This document shows, in pieces, positions 1 through 8,676 of a stretch of DNA of 64,000 bases. The stretch's first letter is position 1. Every line of letters begins with the position of its first letter. Source of the stretch: an uncultured Christensenellaceae bacterium (lineage in GTDB: Bacteria > Bacillota > Clostridia > Christensenellales > UBA3700); the NCBI GenBank assembly GCA_944381365.1, contig CALWKW010000001.1, forward strand, positions 405,100-469,099, in the 5' to 3' direction. A program made the position numbers and the translations under genes. The notes under the pieces are model-generated. The model searched no databases, was not told the origin of the DNA, and saw only the letters and a list, made by a program, of their open reading frames with translations.

Positions 1-324
1 AAACAAATAAAACTTCCTATGTCACTCAATTCGGCAAGCAAACTTTGCGATTATGCAATGAGCATATTTGACGATACAAAAATTCTCATGCCAATCCGAG
101 CCTTTTCTGTATCCACTTTCGACTTGAAAGACGGCGAAGAAAGCGTGCAGCTGTCGTTGTTTGAAGATATAGAAAAGACAGAAAAGCTGAGAAGACTTGA
201 CAAATCTCTTGACGACATTCGCAAAAAATACGGCTATGGAATACTAAAGTCCGCATCGGTGCTAGAGTTCCCTCATATCACAAACGATTTGGAAGACAGC
301 GATTTCAAACCTTTTAAAAAATAG
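1..324 (+). CDS. Y-family DNA polymerase (DinB/UmuC type), C-terminal fragment
   Basis: The frame is open from base 1 with no start of its own, so this is the 3' end of a gene cut by the window edge. About 107 residues are visible. They resemble the end of the little-finger domain and the tail of Y-family translesion polymerases. The tail carries a QLSLF motif, the form of beta-clamp binding peptide used by these enzymes, followed by a segment LDKSLDDIRKKYG that is typical of clostridial DinB/UmuC-like proteins. The catalytic domain lies outside the window, so Pol IV and UmuC-like subfamilies cannot be separated. It ends at a TAG 77 bases before a shared terminator. Confidence 0.75.
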   Translation, partial: KQIKLPMSLNSASKLCDYAMSIFDDTKILMPIRAFSVSTFDLKDGEESVQLSLFEDIEKTEKLRRLDKSLDDIRKKYGYGILKSASVLEFPHITNDLEDSDFKPFKK

Positions 325-400
325 CAACTTGATGTTTAAATGCCTTGTTGCGAATATATGTTATTATTTTTTAACCAACTTATAATACTTATAAACAATA

Positions 401-431
401 AAAGGAATCCGTCTTTTATTCGGATTCCTTT
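401..431. terminator. bidirectional terminator hairpin
   Basis: An 11-bp perfect stem (401-411 with 421-431) has a 9-base loop. It lies between the convergent polymerase fragment and lipoprotein genes, and A/T-rich flanks on both sides suit termination of both. Confidence 0.75.
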
Positions 432-435
432 ATCG

Positions 436-957
436 TCAATTATGAGCCAAGGCTAGATCTTCGTCTGTGAACATTCCGTAAAACTGTTCTCTGAATTCAT
501 TTACAGCTTGTTTGGATGTTTTGTAATAACTTCCTCTAATCTCAACGATATACTCGTCTTTATCCCCTTCTATAAAAGTTATATTTATATAATTCAACGA
601 TTCTCCTTCTTCTGTCTTAAAAATGCAAATTATCGTAGAAGGACCGCCCGTCGTAAAAGGTTTTTTATAATAATTGCATGTCTTAAAAGAATTCTTACTG
701 AAAGCATCTAACAACTCCGCACACTTTGTCAATCTTTCATCACCCTCTTTAATCCTCCATACATTTTCGCCGTAAGGATTGCCTCCGTCATTTACAATAG
801 AATTGATCTTACCTACTTCTATTACATTATCAACAGAAAAATCATATTGAGATAAAGGCTCGGCGGGCTTTGAACAGCCAGCAAAAGAGATTGACATTAC
901 CGTTATGCAAATTATAGCAAGAATAAAGATCAAAATTCTTTTTTTGTCGTTTTTCAT
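436..957 (-). CDS. hypothetical lipoprotein, 173 aa
   Basis: The N terminus is a classic lipoprotein signal: basic residues 1-7, a hydrophobic stretch 8-26 and a lipobox FAGC with the lipidated Cys at 28. The mature part (29-173) is acidic and soluble, and I do not recognise its family. It is predicted to be anchored on the outer face of the cytoplasmic membrane. It is monocistronic: a consensus sigma-A promoter sits about 60 bases upstream and a terminator follows directly. The start is ATG with an AAAGGA ribosome binding site. No functional claim can be made beyond lipoprotein. Confidence 0.75.
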   Translation of the reverse strand: MKNDKKRILIFILAIICITVMSISFAGCSKPAEPLSQYDFSVDNVIEVGKINSIVNDGGNPYGENVWRIKEGDERLTKCAELLDAFSKNSFKTCNYYKKPFTTGGPSTIICIFKTEEGESLNYINITFIEGDKDEYIVEIRGSYYKTSKQAVNEFREQFYGMFTDEDLALAHN

Positions 958-1017
958 TATTGCATATCCTTTGTTTGAATTTATCTTATATTCAAACCAT
1001 AGTTATTCTTCAGTTCT

Positions 1018-1046
1018 ATTATATTATCAGATATAACTATTGTCAA
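1018..1046 (-). promoter_or_regulatory. sigma-A promoter of the lipoprotein gene
   Basis: On the minus strand there is TTGACA (1041-1046), a 17-base spacer and TATAAT (1018-1023), a full consensus match. It lies 60-90 bases upstream of the lipoprotein start. Confidence 0.8.
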
Positions 1047-1101
1047 TACCATCTTTTATTTAAGCTATTTTTTATATTATTCATATTAGTATAGACAGCA
1101 A

Positions 1102-1127
1102 AATACCTGCCCTTTCGGACAGGTATT
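1102..1127 (-). terminator. terminator after ppdK
   Basis: Stem AATACCTG/CAGGTATT (1102-1109 with 1120-1127) sits 20 bases past the ppdK stop. The T tract is weak on the minus strand, so efficiency is uncertain. Confidence 0.6.
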
Positions 1128-1147
1128 TTTATTGACTTAGATATTTA

Positions 1148-3811
1148 TTAGTTTTCTTCAAGATATCTTGTCTCAGCAGGAGCGGGCTTAATTCTGGGAT
1201 TGAGAATATTTGCCTGAGCTGCTGCAAGTCTTGCGATAGGCACTCTGAAAGGAGAACATGATACATAGTCGAGTCCTGCGTTGTGGCAGAATTCGATAGT
1301 AGAAGGATCTCCGCCTTGTTCGCCGCAGATACCGAGTTTGATATCAGGTCTTGTCTCTCTTCCGCCTGCGATAGCAATCTTCATGAGCTTGCCTACGCCT
1401 ACTTGGTCAAGTCTTGCGAAAGGATCGGACTCAAATATCTTCTTCATATAATATTCATCAAGGAACTTGCCTGCGTCATCACGAGAGAAACCGAATGTCA
1501 TCTGTGTCAAATCGTTTGTACCGAATGAGAAGAATTCTGCTTCTTTTGCGATTTCGTCAGCTGTCAATGCTGCTCTGGGGATTTCAATCATAGTACCGAT
1601 ATGATATTCGAGAGTTGTGTTGTTTTCTTTGAGAATTCTTTCTGCTGTCTCAACTACGACACTCTTTACATACTTCAATTCTTTTACTTCGCCTACCAAA
1701 GGAATCATGATTTCAGGCACTACATTATATCCCTTCTTTCTTACTGCCAAAGCTGCTTCGATGACAGCCTGTGTCTGCATTTCAGCAATTTCGGGATAAG
1801 TGACTGCAAGACGGCAACCTCTGTGTCCCATCATAGGATTGAATTCATGCAAACCTTCTACGGTAGCTTTGAGTTCTTCAAAAGTCAAGCCCATTGTCTT
1901 AGCGAGTTCTTTGATTTCTTCGTCCTTGTGAGGTACAAACTCATGGAGAGGGGGATCGAGGAAACGAATTGTAACAGGTCTGTCGCCCATAGCTTCATAC
2001 AAGCCGATGAAGTCTTCTCTCTGCATAGGCAAAATCTTTGCCAAAGCTCTCTTTCTTTCTTCAACTGTCTTGGAAACAATCATTTCTCTTACGGCAGGGA
2101 TTCTGTCCTCAGCAAAGAACATGTGCTCTGTACGGCAAAGACCGATACCTTCAGCTCCAAACTTAACTGCTGTTGCAGCATCGTTGGGAGTATCAGCGTT
2201 TGTTCTTACTTTCAAAGCACGATACTTGTCAGCCCATTCCATAATCTTTGCGAAATCGCCGCTTACGCTTGCGTTTTCAGTAGCGATTTGTTCGCCATAT
2301 ACATTACCTGTGGAACCGTCAAGGGACAAATAGCTTTGATCTGTATATTCCTTTCCGTCAATATAGATTACTCTCTTTTCTTCGTCAATTCTTACCGAAC
2401 CGCAACCAGCTACACAGCAAGCACCCATACCACGAGCTACTACTGCTGCGTGAGAAGTCATACCGCCTCTTACTGTCAATACGCCTTCAGCTGCGTACAT
2501 ACCTTCGATATCTTCAGGAGAAGTCTCAAGTCTTACGAGTACGACCTTTTCGCCGTTCTTAACTCTCTCAACAGCTTCTTCAGCAGTGAAAGAAATCTTA
2601 CCGCAAGCGGCACCGGGAGATGCGGGCAAGCCCTTTGCGATAGCCTTTGCTTTCTTCAAAGCCTTGGGCTCGAACTGAGGGTGCAACAAAGCATCGAGTT
2701 GTTTAGGTTCTATCTTGAGCAAAGCTTCCTGCTCTGTTATCATGCCTTCGTCTACCAAATCGCAAGCAATCTTGATAGCAGCACGAGCTGTACGCTTACC
2801 GTTTCTTGTCTGCAACATATAAAGTCTGCCTTCTTCGATTGTAAACTCCATATCCTGCATATCTTTGTTTGCCTTTTCGAGTCTGTCAGCGATTTCTACG
2901 AATTGGTCATAAACAGCCTTGTTTGTCTTTGCGAGCTGGTCGATAGTCTGAGGTGTACGGATACCTGCTACTACGTCTTCGCCCTGAGCATTCATAAGAT
3001 ATTCGCCATACAATTTCTTTTCGCCTGTCGAAGGGTCTCTTGTGAAGGCAACACCTGTACCGGAAGTATCGCCCATATTACCGAATACCATTGACTGAAC
3101 ATTTACGGCAGTACCCCAGCTTCCGGGAATATCGTTCATACGGCGATATACGATAGCACGAGGGTTGTTCCAGCTTCTGAAAACAGCCTTAACTGCTTCG
3201 ATGAGCTGAACCTTGGGGTCCTGAGGGAACTCGCTGCCTTGGTCCTTGAAATAAACTTCCTTGAACAATTTGATAAGTTCTTGCAAATCTTCAGCAGTCA
3301 ATTCTGTATCGGATTTGATACCTTTTTCTTCTTTTACTTTATCGATGATTTTCTCGAATTCGCTCTTGGGAGTACCCATAACTACGTCTGAGAACATCTG
3401 AATAAATCTACGATAGCAGTCATAAGCGAATCTGGGATTTCCTGTCTTCTTAGCAAGACCTTTTACAGAAACATCGTTAAGACCGAGGTTGAGGATAGTA
3501 TCCATCATACCGGGCATTGAAGCTCTGGCACCCGAACGAACTGATACGAGGAAGGGATTTTGCTCATCGCCAAACTTCTTGCCGGCATCAGCCTCTACTT
3601 TAGCCAAAGCATCGAAGATTTCTGCCACGATTTCGTCAGCGATTTTTTCGCCGTCATCGTAATACTTGGTGCAAGCTTCTGTGGTGATAGTGAAGCCTTG
3701 AGGTACAGGCATACCCCAAGAGGTCATTTTAGCAAGGTTGGCACCCTTACCGCCAAACAAATCTTTTCTGTCGCCATCGGCTTCTTTGAAAAGATATACA
3801 TATTTTGTCAT
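1148..3811 (-). CDS. ppdK: pyruvate, phosphate dikinase
   Basis: PPDK interconverts pyruvate, ATP and phosphate with PEP, AMP and PPi in the cytosol. In fermentative Clostridia it often replaces or supplements pyruvate kinase. The protein is 887 aa, the normal family length. The order is an N-terminal ATP-grasp domain (starting FGGKGANLAKM), a central swivelling domain with the phospho-His in GGMTSHAAVVARG, and a C-terminal PEP/pyruvate-binding barrel ending with CGEQGGDP. I chose the ATG at 3811 because AGGAGG lies 6 bases before it and family members begin MTKYVY. A frame extension to 3832 would place that ribosome binding site inside the gene. It is a single-gene unit with its own promoter. 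Confidence 0.97.
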   Translation of the reverse strand: MTKYVYLFKEADGDRKDLFGGKGANLAKMTSWGMPVPQGFTITTEACTKYYDDGEKIADEIVAEIFDALAKVEADAGKKFGDEQNPFLVSVRSGARASMPGMMDTILNLGLNDVSVKGLAKKTGNPRFAYDCYRRFIQMFSDVVMGTPKSEFEKIIDKVKEEKGIKSDTELTAEDLQELIKLFKEVYFKDQGSEFPQDPKVQLIEAVKAVFRSWNNPRAIVYRRMNDIPGSWGTAVNVQSMVFGNMGDTSGTGVAFTRDPSTGEKKLYGEYLMNAQGEDVVAGIRTPQTIDQLAKTNKAVYDQFVEIADRLEKANKDMQDMEFTIEEGRLYMLQTRNGKRTARAAIKIACDLVDEGMITEQEALLKIEPKQLDALLHPQFEPKALKKAKAIAKGLPASPGAACGKISFTAEEAVERVKNGEKVVLVRLETSPEDIEGMYAAEGVLTVRGGMTSHAAVVARGMGACCVAGCGSVRIDEEKRVIYIDGKEYTDQSYLSLDGSTGNVYGEQIATENASVSGDFAKIMEWADKYRALKVRTNADTPNDAATAVKFGAEGIGLCRTEHMFFAEDRIPAVREMIVSKTVEERKRALAKILPMQREDFIGLYEAMGDRPVTIRFLDPPLHEFVPHKDEEIKELAKTMGLTFEELKATVEGLHEFNPMMGHRGCRLAVTYPEIAEMQTQAVIEAALAVRKKGYNVVPEIMIPLVGEVKELKYVKSVVVETAERILKENNTTLEYHIGTMIEIPRAALTADEIAKEAEFFSFGTNDLTQMTFGFSRDDAGKFLDEYYMKKIFESDPFARLDQVGVGKLMKIAIAGGRETRPDIKLGICGEQGGDPSTIEFCHNAGLDYVSCSPFRVPIARLAAAQANILNPRIKPAPAETRYLEEN

Positions 3812-3882
3812 ACAAATCCTCCTTTTTGACAAATCAAATTTACTGATAATAAATGAATAAAAATCAAATTTTCTATGTGGAT

Positions 3883-3911
3883 ATTTTACAATAAATATTT
3901 ATAAAAGACAA
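3883..3911 (-). promoter_or_regulatory. putative promoter of ppdK
   Basis: On the minus strand there is TTGTCT (3906-3911), a 17-base spacer and TAAAAT (3883-3888), about 70 bases before the ppdK start. Confidence 0.6.
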
Positions 3912-3960
3912 CTATATTAACATACAAATCAATAAATATTTAAATTTTTTAGCAAACACA

Positions 3961-4002
3961 TAAACAAAAAAAGGACTTTTGAAGAATACCTTCTTAAAGT
4001 CC
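3961..4002 (-). terminator. terminator after recO
   Basis: Stem GGACTTT/AAAGTCC extended by GAAG/CTTC (3973-4002) is followed on the minus strand by seven T. It ends the operon that finishes with recO. Confidence 0.8.
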
Positions 4003-4087
4003 ATAATGGCAGATTATTTTTTTAAGACAAAATTTTCTCATGCAATAATCAAATATTAAAAACCTCAAAAATTTTTTCTGCAATTTT

Positions 4088-4645
4088 TTAATTTATCTCT
4101 GCACCGAGATTATCCATCTTGATAAGCTCTAAAAGAGAATTGATTTTTGTCTGGTGCGTATTGAGAAAATAATTGTAATAATCCTTAAAAGTAATCGCCT
4201 TTACTTCATATCCCAAAGCCTCAGTCATCTTTTTGAGATATTCAAAAAGACATACTTTAGGATATTGAGTCTTATAGCACAATTCGTTGAGACACTCCAG
4301 CATCGCCACAAAAAGTCTGTGATTGTACTCTCCTTCCAAAGTCATTTTGTCCACGACTTCTAGCACGACCGATGCACAAAAATATTTGACGGGCTCGACT
4401 GCCAGATTAAAAAAGCTGTCTATACAATCGCATCCCGTAAGCACATATTTATTCTTTTTTGCAAGATAGTATTTGCCAAAGCAAAGCGGAGTTGTCGCAT
4501 ACTTCAACTTAGATTTTGCACTTTTGCATCCTTTTGCACTCACCCCCACCTTTCCGTGTTCGGCAAGATAAAGCGTAAGTATTTTGTCGTTTTCCTTGAA
4601 GTCCACGCTTCTTAGGCAAATGCCTTCTTCCACAAGGAGTTCCAC
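4088..4645 (-). CDS. recO: DNA repair protein RecO, short form
   Basis: RecO loads RecA through the RecFOR pathway and anneals SSB-coated single strands. The N-terminal OB fold (about 1-80, with an LTLYLAEHGKVGVSAKG-like core) and the start of the helical domain are recognisable. The protein is only 185 aa, against about 240-255 usually. The C-terminal Cys-x2-Cys zinc module of Firmicutes RecO is absent: after ALGYEV the sequence runs into an unrelated Lys/Tyr-rich tail. The start is GTG with AAGGAGAGA upstream. It lies 11 bases after yqzL, the conserved era-yqzL-recO order, which strongly supports the identity. Confidence 0.85.
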   Translation of the reverse strand: MELLVEEGICLRSVDFKENDKILTLYLAEHGKVGVSAKGCKSAKSKLKYATTPLCFGKYYLAKKNKYVLTGCDCIDSFFNLAVEPVKYFCASVVLEVVDKMTLEGEYNHRLFVAMLECLNELCYKTQYPKVCLFEYLKKMTEALGYEVKAITFKDYYNYFLNTHQTKINSLLELIKMDNLGAEIN

Positions 4646-4656
4646 ACTCTCTCCTT

Positions 4657-4758
4657 TTATCTTCTGTGCTTTTTGTCCTCTAAGTCATGCCACATAAGAT
4701 AATAATTGATATTTCCCGTTTTGTTAAAAAGTTGCCACAAAGTCTGCCTTATATCCAT
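4657..4758 (-). CDS. yqzL: YqzL-family small protein, 33 aa
   Basis: A 33-codon ORF reads MDIRQTLWQLFNKTGNINYY and continues to a TAA at 4657-4659. The pattern of Trp, then F-x-K-T-G-[ND]-I, then Y-Y-L is that of the small YqzL family known between era and recO in Firmicutes. A GGAGGG site lies 4 bases before the ATG. The position between era and recO, with recO starting 11 bases later, fits exactly. The molecular function of the family is unknown. Confidence 0.85.
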   Translation of the reverse strand: MDIRQTLWQLFNKTGNINYYLMWHDLEDKKHRR

Positions 4759-4807
4759 AATTCCCTCCATAAAGAGTATGTACATTCAGGACAAAGGTCA
4801 AACAATT

Positions 4808-5704
4808 TTAATCTTTCAAATCTTTTATATTATATCCCAACTGATTGAGCAAAAAGTCGCTTTCTCTCCAATCTTCTTTTACTCTGACATAGAGATTGAG
4901 AAAAACCTTGGAATCCACAAGCTCTTCGATATCCTGTCTTGATTGTGTGGATATCTTCTTTATCATGGCACCGCCCTTGCCGATGACCATGGCTTTATGA
5001 GATTGTTTTTCGCATACGATATCCGCATCGATATCCAATATACCGTTGTCTCTGTATTCAAACTTATTGACAGCCACGCCTATGCCGTAAGGTATTTCCT
5101 TATCGAGATTTCTCAAAGCTTTTTCTCTTATAATTTCGCTCACCATAAATCTCACAGATTTATCGGTGTACATATCCTCGTCAAAATATCTTTCGCCTTC
5201 GGGAAGCAACTGCAAAAATCTTTCCACAAGCATATCGATATTTTTTCCCGTCAAGGCACTCACAGGGATAATGCTATCCACTCCCTTTATGTCTTTGAGC
5301 TCGTTTATTCTTTCTACGATAGCTTCTTTTTCCACTTCATCGCACTTATTGAGCACGATTATCAAAGGAGTCTTTTTTTCGGCATACTTAGAAATATATT
5401 CGCTGTCAAACTCATCGAGTTTTTTATCCATAGCAGAAACATAGACGACAATTTCTACGCCTTCTTGTCCCTTTTCCACGCTTTTCATCATATATTTTGA
5501 CAAAGCGTTTTTGGCTTTATGAACTCCAGGAGTATCCACGATAACAATCTGATAATCCTCTCCGTTCATAATTCCCAAAATCTTATTGCGAGTAGTCTGA
5601 GGCTTCCAGCTCACGATAGACACTTTTTCGCCTACCAAAGTGTTTGTAAGAGTGGATTTGCCCGCATTGGGCTTGCCTATCAACGATACAAAACCTGCTT
5701 TCAT
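4808..5704 (-). CDS. era: GTPase Era
   Basis: Era binds the 3' end of 16S rRNA and acts in 30S subunit maturation. Its 298 aa are normal. The G1 loop is GKPNAGKST (residues 10-18), G3 is DTPG, G4 is NKCD and G5 is SAL. The C-terminal KH domain carries VIGKGGAMIKKI, matching the GxxG RNA-binding loop. It is followed by yqzL and recO. It is preceded by ybeY with 71 bases between them, without the dgkA and cdd genes that often lie there. Confidence 0.97.
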   Translation of the reverse strand: MKAGFVSLIGKPNAGKSTLTNTLVGEKVSIVSWKPQTTRNKILGIMNGEDYQIVIVDTPGVHKAKNALSKYMMKSVEKGQEGVEIVVYVSAMDKKLDEFDSEYISKYAEKKTPLIIVLNKCDEVEKEAIVERINELKDIKGVDSIIPVSALTGKNIDMLVERFLQLLPEGERYFDEDMYTDKSVRFMVSEIIREKALRNLDKEIPYGIGVAVNKFEYRDNGILDIDADIVCEKQSHKAMVIGKGGAMIKKISTQSRQDIEELVDSKVFLNLYVRVKEDWRESDFLLNQLGYNIKDLKD

Positions 5705-5775
5705 AATTCTTTTTCCGTAATATTCTGATCTAATAATTAATTTTATCGGTATATTGTTTATAATATTTTGTGCAC

Positions 5776-6252
5776 TTAATCTCTTGTAATTCCCAATTTA
5801 TTGAGGATTTTTTCTTCCTCTTCTCTCATGATGGCTTTGTCGTCATCTTCGATGTGGTCAAAGCCCATAAGATGCAACAATCCGTGCAAGACGAGATATG
5901 CACTTTCTCTTTCGATAGAATGTCCGTACTCCTTGCTTTGCTCTACTGCCTTGTCATAGCAAAGCATTATTTCTCCGAGCATAAGTTCTCCCGTTGACAT
6001 ATCTATATCATCGGGATAATCTTTTATGTCAAAAGGAAGCTTTACTTCGAGAGCGGGAAAAGACAAAACATCTGTCACTCTATCGACATTTCTATATTCT
6101 TTGTTGACTTCTCTTATGGTTTCGCCGTCCGCCACAGTGAGTTCTACATACACATTCTGAGGCAGAGAAAAATCCTTTCTCACTTGCTCAAAAACTTTTT
6201 TTATGAGCTCACAATCGAGTCCGCTTTCTATATCGTCAAAAATCTCTATCAT
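5776..6252 (-). CDS. ybeY: endoribonuclease / rRNA maturation factor YbeY
   Basis: YbeY is a zinc-dependent RNase-like factor needed for 16S rRNA 3' processing and ribosome quality control. At 158 aa it has the family signature HGLLHLMGFDH, with the three zinc-binding His. The N-terminal region DVLSFP is also typical. Its ATG overlaps the pgpH stop by 4 bases (ATGA), so the two genes are probably translationally coupled. Confidence 0.96.
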   Translation of the reverse strand: MIEIFDDIESGLDCELIKKVFEQVRKDFSLPQNVYVELTVADGETIREVNKEYRNVDRVTDVLSFPALEVKLPFDIKDYPDDIDMSTGELMLGEIMLCYDKAVEQSKEYGHSIERESAYLVLHGLLHLMGFDHIEDDDKAIMREEEEKILNKLGITRD

Positions 6253-7694
6253 CTTTTTTCCTTTGCTTTGTCATAGTCTATTCTCTTGTGCATGGTAAAA
6301 GGCACGACTTCGCATATAGTATCTTTTATTTTTGCGAGGTCTTTTATAGTCAATGCACAATCATCAAACTGACCTTCTTTCATCTTTGTACGGATTACGC
6401 CGTCCACCACTTGACTAAGCTCTTCATAATCGTCTGTGGGTTTTGCTCTCAAAATAGCTTCGCATATATCGCAAATCATAATGAGTGCACTATATCTCGT
6501 GGTAGGTTTGTGAGCATCGTATCTATAAGTGTAGTTGCTCAGTTCTCCTTCGGTAATACCCTGAGCTTTGATATAAAAATACGATATCGTAGAATCTCCG
6601 TGATGCTCATAAGCCGCTTTTATTACGGTATCAGGCATACGGTTGTTTTTGAGAATAGTCACGCCGTCCTTGACATGTCCCGTAATCATATTTACGCTTA
6701 CTTCGGGAATAAGATCGTCATGAGGATTTCGTCCGTCTTTCTGATTTTCCACAAAATATTCGGGATTGTTCATTTTTCCTATATCGTGGAAATAAGCACA
6801 TGCTCTCGCCATATAAGGGTTTAGGTCGATTGCGTTTGCACAGCTTTCGGCGAGATTTGCCACGCTTGCACTATGATTGTATGTGCCGGGGGCTTTTTCT
6901 TTCAATTCTTTGAGCAAAGGCTGAGTGGGCGAACAAACTTCGGCAAGTTTAAAATTCGTCCATACAGAAAACAATGTCTCATACAAAGGCAAGAAAATGA
7001 GGAAAATCGCCACAGCAAGCATATTTCCTACGAGTGTGCCAAACATAGCACCGCCTACGCTCGAAGCATTTCCGCCCTGACCGAAAAAGTTGTAAAGTCC
7101 TGCCAAAGGAGTCATAAAAAGTCCCAGCAAAATAGTGCCCCAAGTGAGGCGGAGTCTGCTGTATTCTCTGCCTACGAGAATATTCATAAACATACTCGTA
7201 ATCATAGAAATAATAAGGCTTCCTACTATTGCCGTATCGAATTCGTCAGGCTGAAGCACATAAGTGCTTGTCATAAATACAGCCATCATCGTGCCCATAG
7301 TGATGAATGAACATACTATACCCAATTTTTTGTTTGAAAGTACGGTCACCATCATAGTCACCGATGACATAACTATGGCATAAGGCGTAAAAAAGCTGTA
7401 CAGCACTGAAGAAACAACTACCGATATAAATATAATAGAATAACATATAAGACATCTCTTGTTTACGGAGATATACTCTTCTGCGTGTCTGTCATACTTG
7501 ACGATATAAATATACAGAGCAATCATGAGAAGATATACTATTACCGTAAGGGGGAGATATACCTTATAATAAGAAAAAATCGCAAAGTCTTTTGCAATGC
7601 AAGCGACTGATAAAAGCATCATCAAGAATGTGAGCACCAAGATAGCTGCCAGCCTTCCTGCCGTAGTCAGAATTTGCTGTTTGTCTAATTTCAT
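6249..7694 (-). CDS. pgpH: 7TM-HD c-di-AMP phosphodiesterase, PgpH type, lacking HDED domain
   Basis: The C-terminal half is the HD hydrolase of the PgpH/YqfF family: HSASVANLAE, YFHDIGKM and the later EHHGD and DICEA motifs give a full set of metal ligands. These enzymes hydrolyse cyclic di-AMP. The N-terminal half is about eight hydrophobic segments. Family members of about 700 aa carry an extracellular 7TMR-HDED domain of roughly 250 aa after the first membrane segment. Here that segment is followed at once by the next, and the protein is 481 aa. I place the start at ATG 7694, next to the phoH stop, with an upstream GAGGAAAAGG. An upstream frame extension overlaps phoH without a ribosome site. 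It is coupled to ybeY by a 4-base overlap. Confidence 0.92.
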   Translation of the reverse strand: MKLDKQQILTTAGRLAAILVLTFLMMLLSVACIAKDFAIFSYYKVYLPLTVIVYLLMIALYIYIVKYDRHAEEYISVNKRCLICYSIIFISVVVSSVLYSFFTPYAIVMSSVTMMVTVLSNKKLGIVCSFITMGTMMAVFMTSTYVLQPDEFDTAIVGSLIISMITSMFMNILVGREYSRLRLTWGTILLGLFMTPLAGLYNFFGQGGNASSVGGAMFGTLVGNMLAVAIFLIFLPLYETLFSVWTNFKLAEVCSPTQPLLKELKEKAPGTYNHSASVANLAESCANAIDLNPYMARACAYFHDIGKMNNPEYFVENQKDGRNPHDDLIPEVSVNMITGHVKDGVTILKNNRMPDTVIKAAYEHHGDSTISYFYIKAQGITEGELSNYTYRYDAHKPTTRYSALIMICDICEAILRAKPTDDYEELSQVVDGVIRTKMKEGQFDDCALTIKDLAKIKDTICEVVPFTMHKRIDYDKAKEKR

Positions 7695-7695
7695 T

Positions 7696-8676
7696 TTAAA
7701 GTACCTTTTCCTCGTTGTTTTTACTGTCCTCATAAGCCTTGACGATAGCTTGAACAAGGTCATTGCGGACTATATCTTTTGCTTTTAGAAAAATAATTTT
7801 GATATCGTTGATATTTTTAAGAATATTGGAAGCATGCAAAAGCCCCGAAGTTTTGTTGTCGGGCAAATCGATCTGTGTGGCATCGCCCGTAACAACAATT
7901 CTACTTCCCTCGCCCATTCTTGTCAAGAACATTTTCATTTGTTCCTTAGTGGTATTCTGGGCTTCATCGAGAATAATAAAAGCATTTGAGAGAGTGCGGC
8001 CACGCATATATGCAAGAGGGGCGATTTCTATTACGCCTTTTTCGATAAGTTTTGAATAGACTTCAAGCCCAAACATTTCCTGAAGAGCATCATACAAAGG
8101 TCTGAGATACGGGTCAACTTTAGCCCCTAAATCCCCTGGCAAAAATCCGAGCTTTTCTCCTGCTTCGACAGCAGGTCTGGTGAGAATTATTTTGTCCACC
8201 AATTTATTTTTATACATCGACACCGCCTCTGCGACAGCAAGATATGTCTTGCCCGTACCCGCAGGGCCTATACCGAATACAATGCTGTTGTTTTTTATAG
8301 CATCGACATATTTGGCTTGTCCGTAGGTCTTGCATTTTATAGGTTTGCCTTTTGCCGTAACAGCTATAACTTTGAACAAATCTTCAAAGCGGTCTTCGTC
8401 ATCGTTTTCCACAATCTCTGTGCAGAATCTTATAAAGGCTTTGTTTATCGTATTGGACTTTGACTTTTCAAGCAAGAGATTGATGAGTTTTGCACACTTC
8501 TCCACTTTTTCGTCTTCGCCTTCTATAATGACTGCTCCGCCGAAAAGATTGATGTTTACATCAAATCTTTTGCGAAGATAATTGGCATTCTCGTCATGGT
8601 TGCCAAACAAAGCTATCGCATCCTGCAAATCTTTGACTTCGATATTGACTTTTATAATAATTACACTCCTTGACAA
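7696..8676 (-). CDS. phoH: PhoH-family ATPase
   Basis: This is a PhoH-like P-loop NTPase of about 320 aa. The Walker A is GPAGTGKTYLAVAEA, the Walker B is FIILDEAQN, and DLPDNKTSGL is the usual sensor region. The family's role is linked to RNA metabolism, and it sits with ybeY and era across Firmicutes. The start is unclear. The only standard start codon is TTG at 8676, which has no ribosome site. A good AAGGAG (8666-8671) lies inside that extension and points to ATT codons at 8661 or 8658. The recognisable family N terminus begins just after, at IKVNIEV. The frame overlaps the yqfD end. Confidence 0.93.
   Translation of the reverse strand: MSRSVIIIKVNIEVKDLQDAIALFGNHDENANYLRKRFDVNINLFGGAVIIEGEDEKVEKCAKLINLLLEKSKSNTINKAFIRFCTEIVENDDEDRFEDLFKVIAVTAKGKPIKCKTYGQAKYVDAIKNNSIVFGIGPAGTGKTYLAVAEAVSMYKNKLVDKIILTRPAVEAGEKLGFLPGDLGAKVDPYLRPLYDALQEMFGLEVYSKLIEKGVIEIAPLAYMRGRTLSNAFIILDEAQNTTKEQMKMFLTRMGEGSRIVVTGDATQIDLPDNKTSGLLHASNILKNINDIKIIFLKAKDIVRNDLVQAIVKAYEDSKNNEEKVL

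Noticed and set aside
1601-3094. 497-codon open frame on the plus strand opposite ppdK
   Set aside because: It is antisense to a fully convincing ppdK. The translation is Ser/Cys/Phe-rich low-complexity typical of mirror frames, without a ribosome site or family match.
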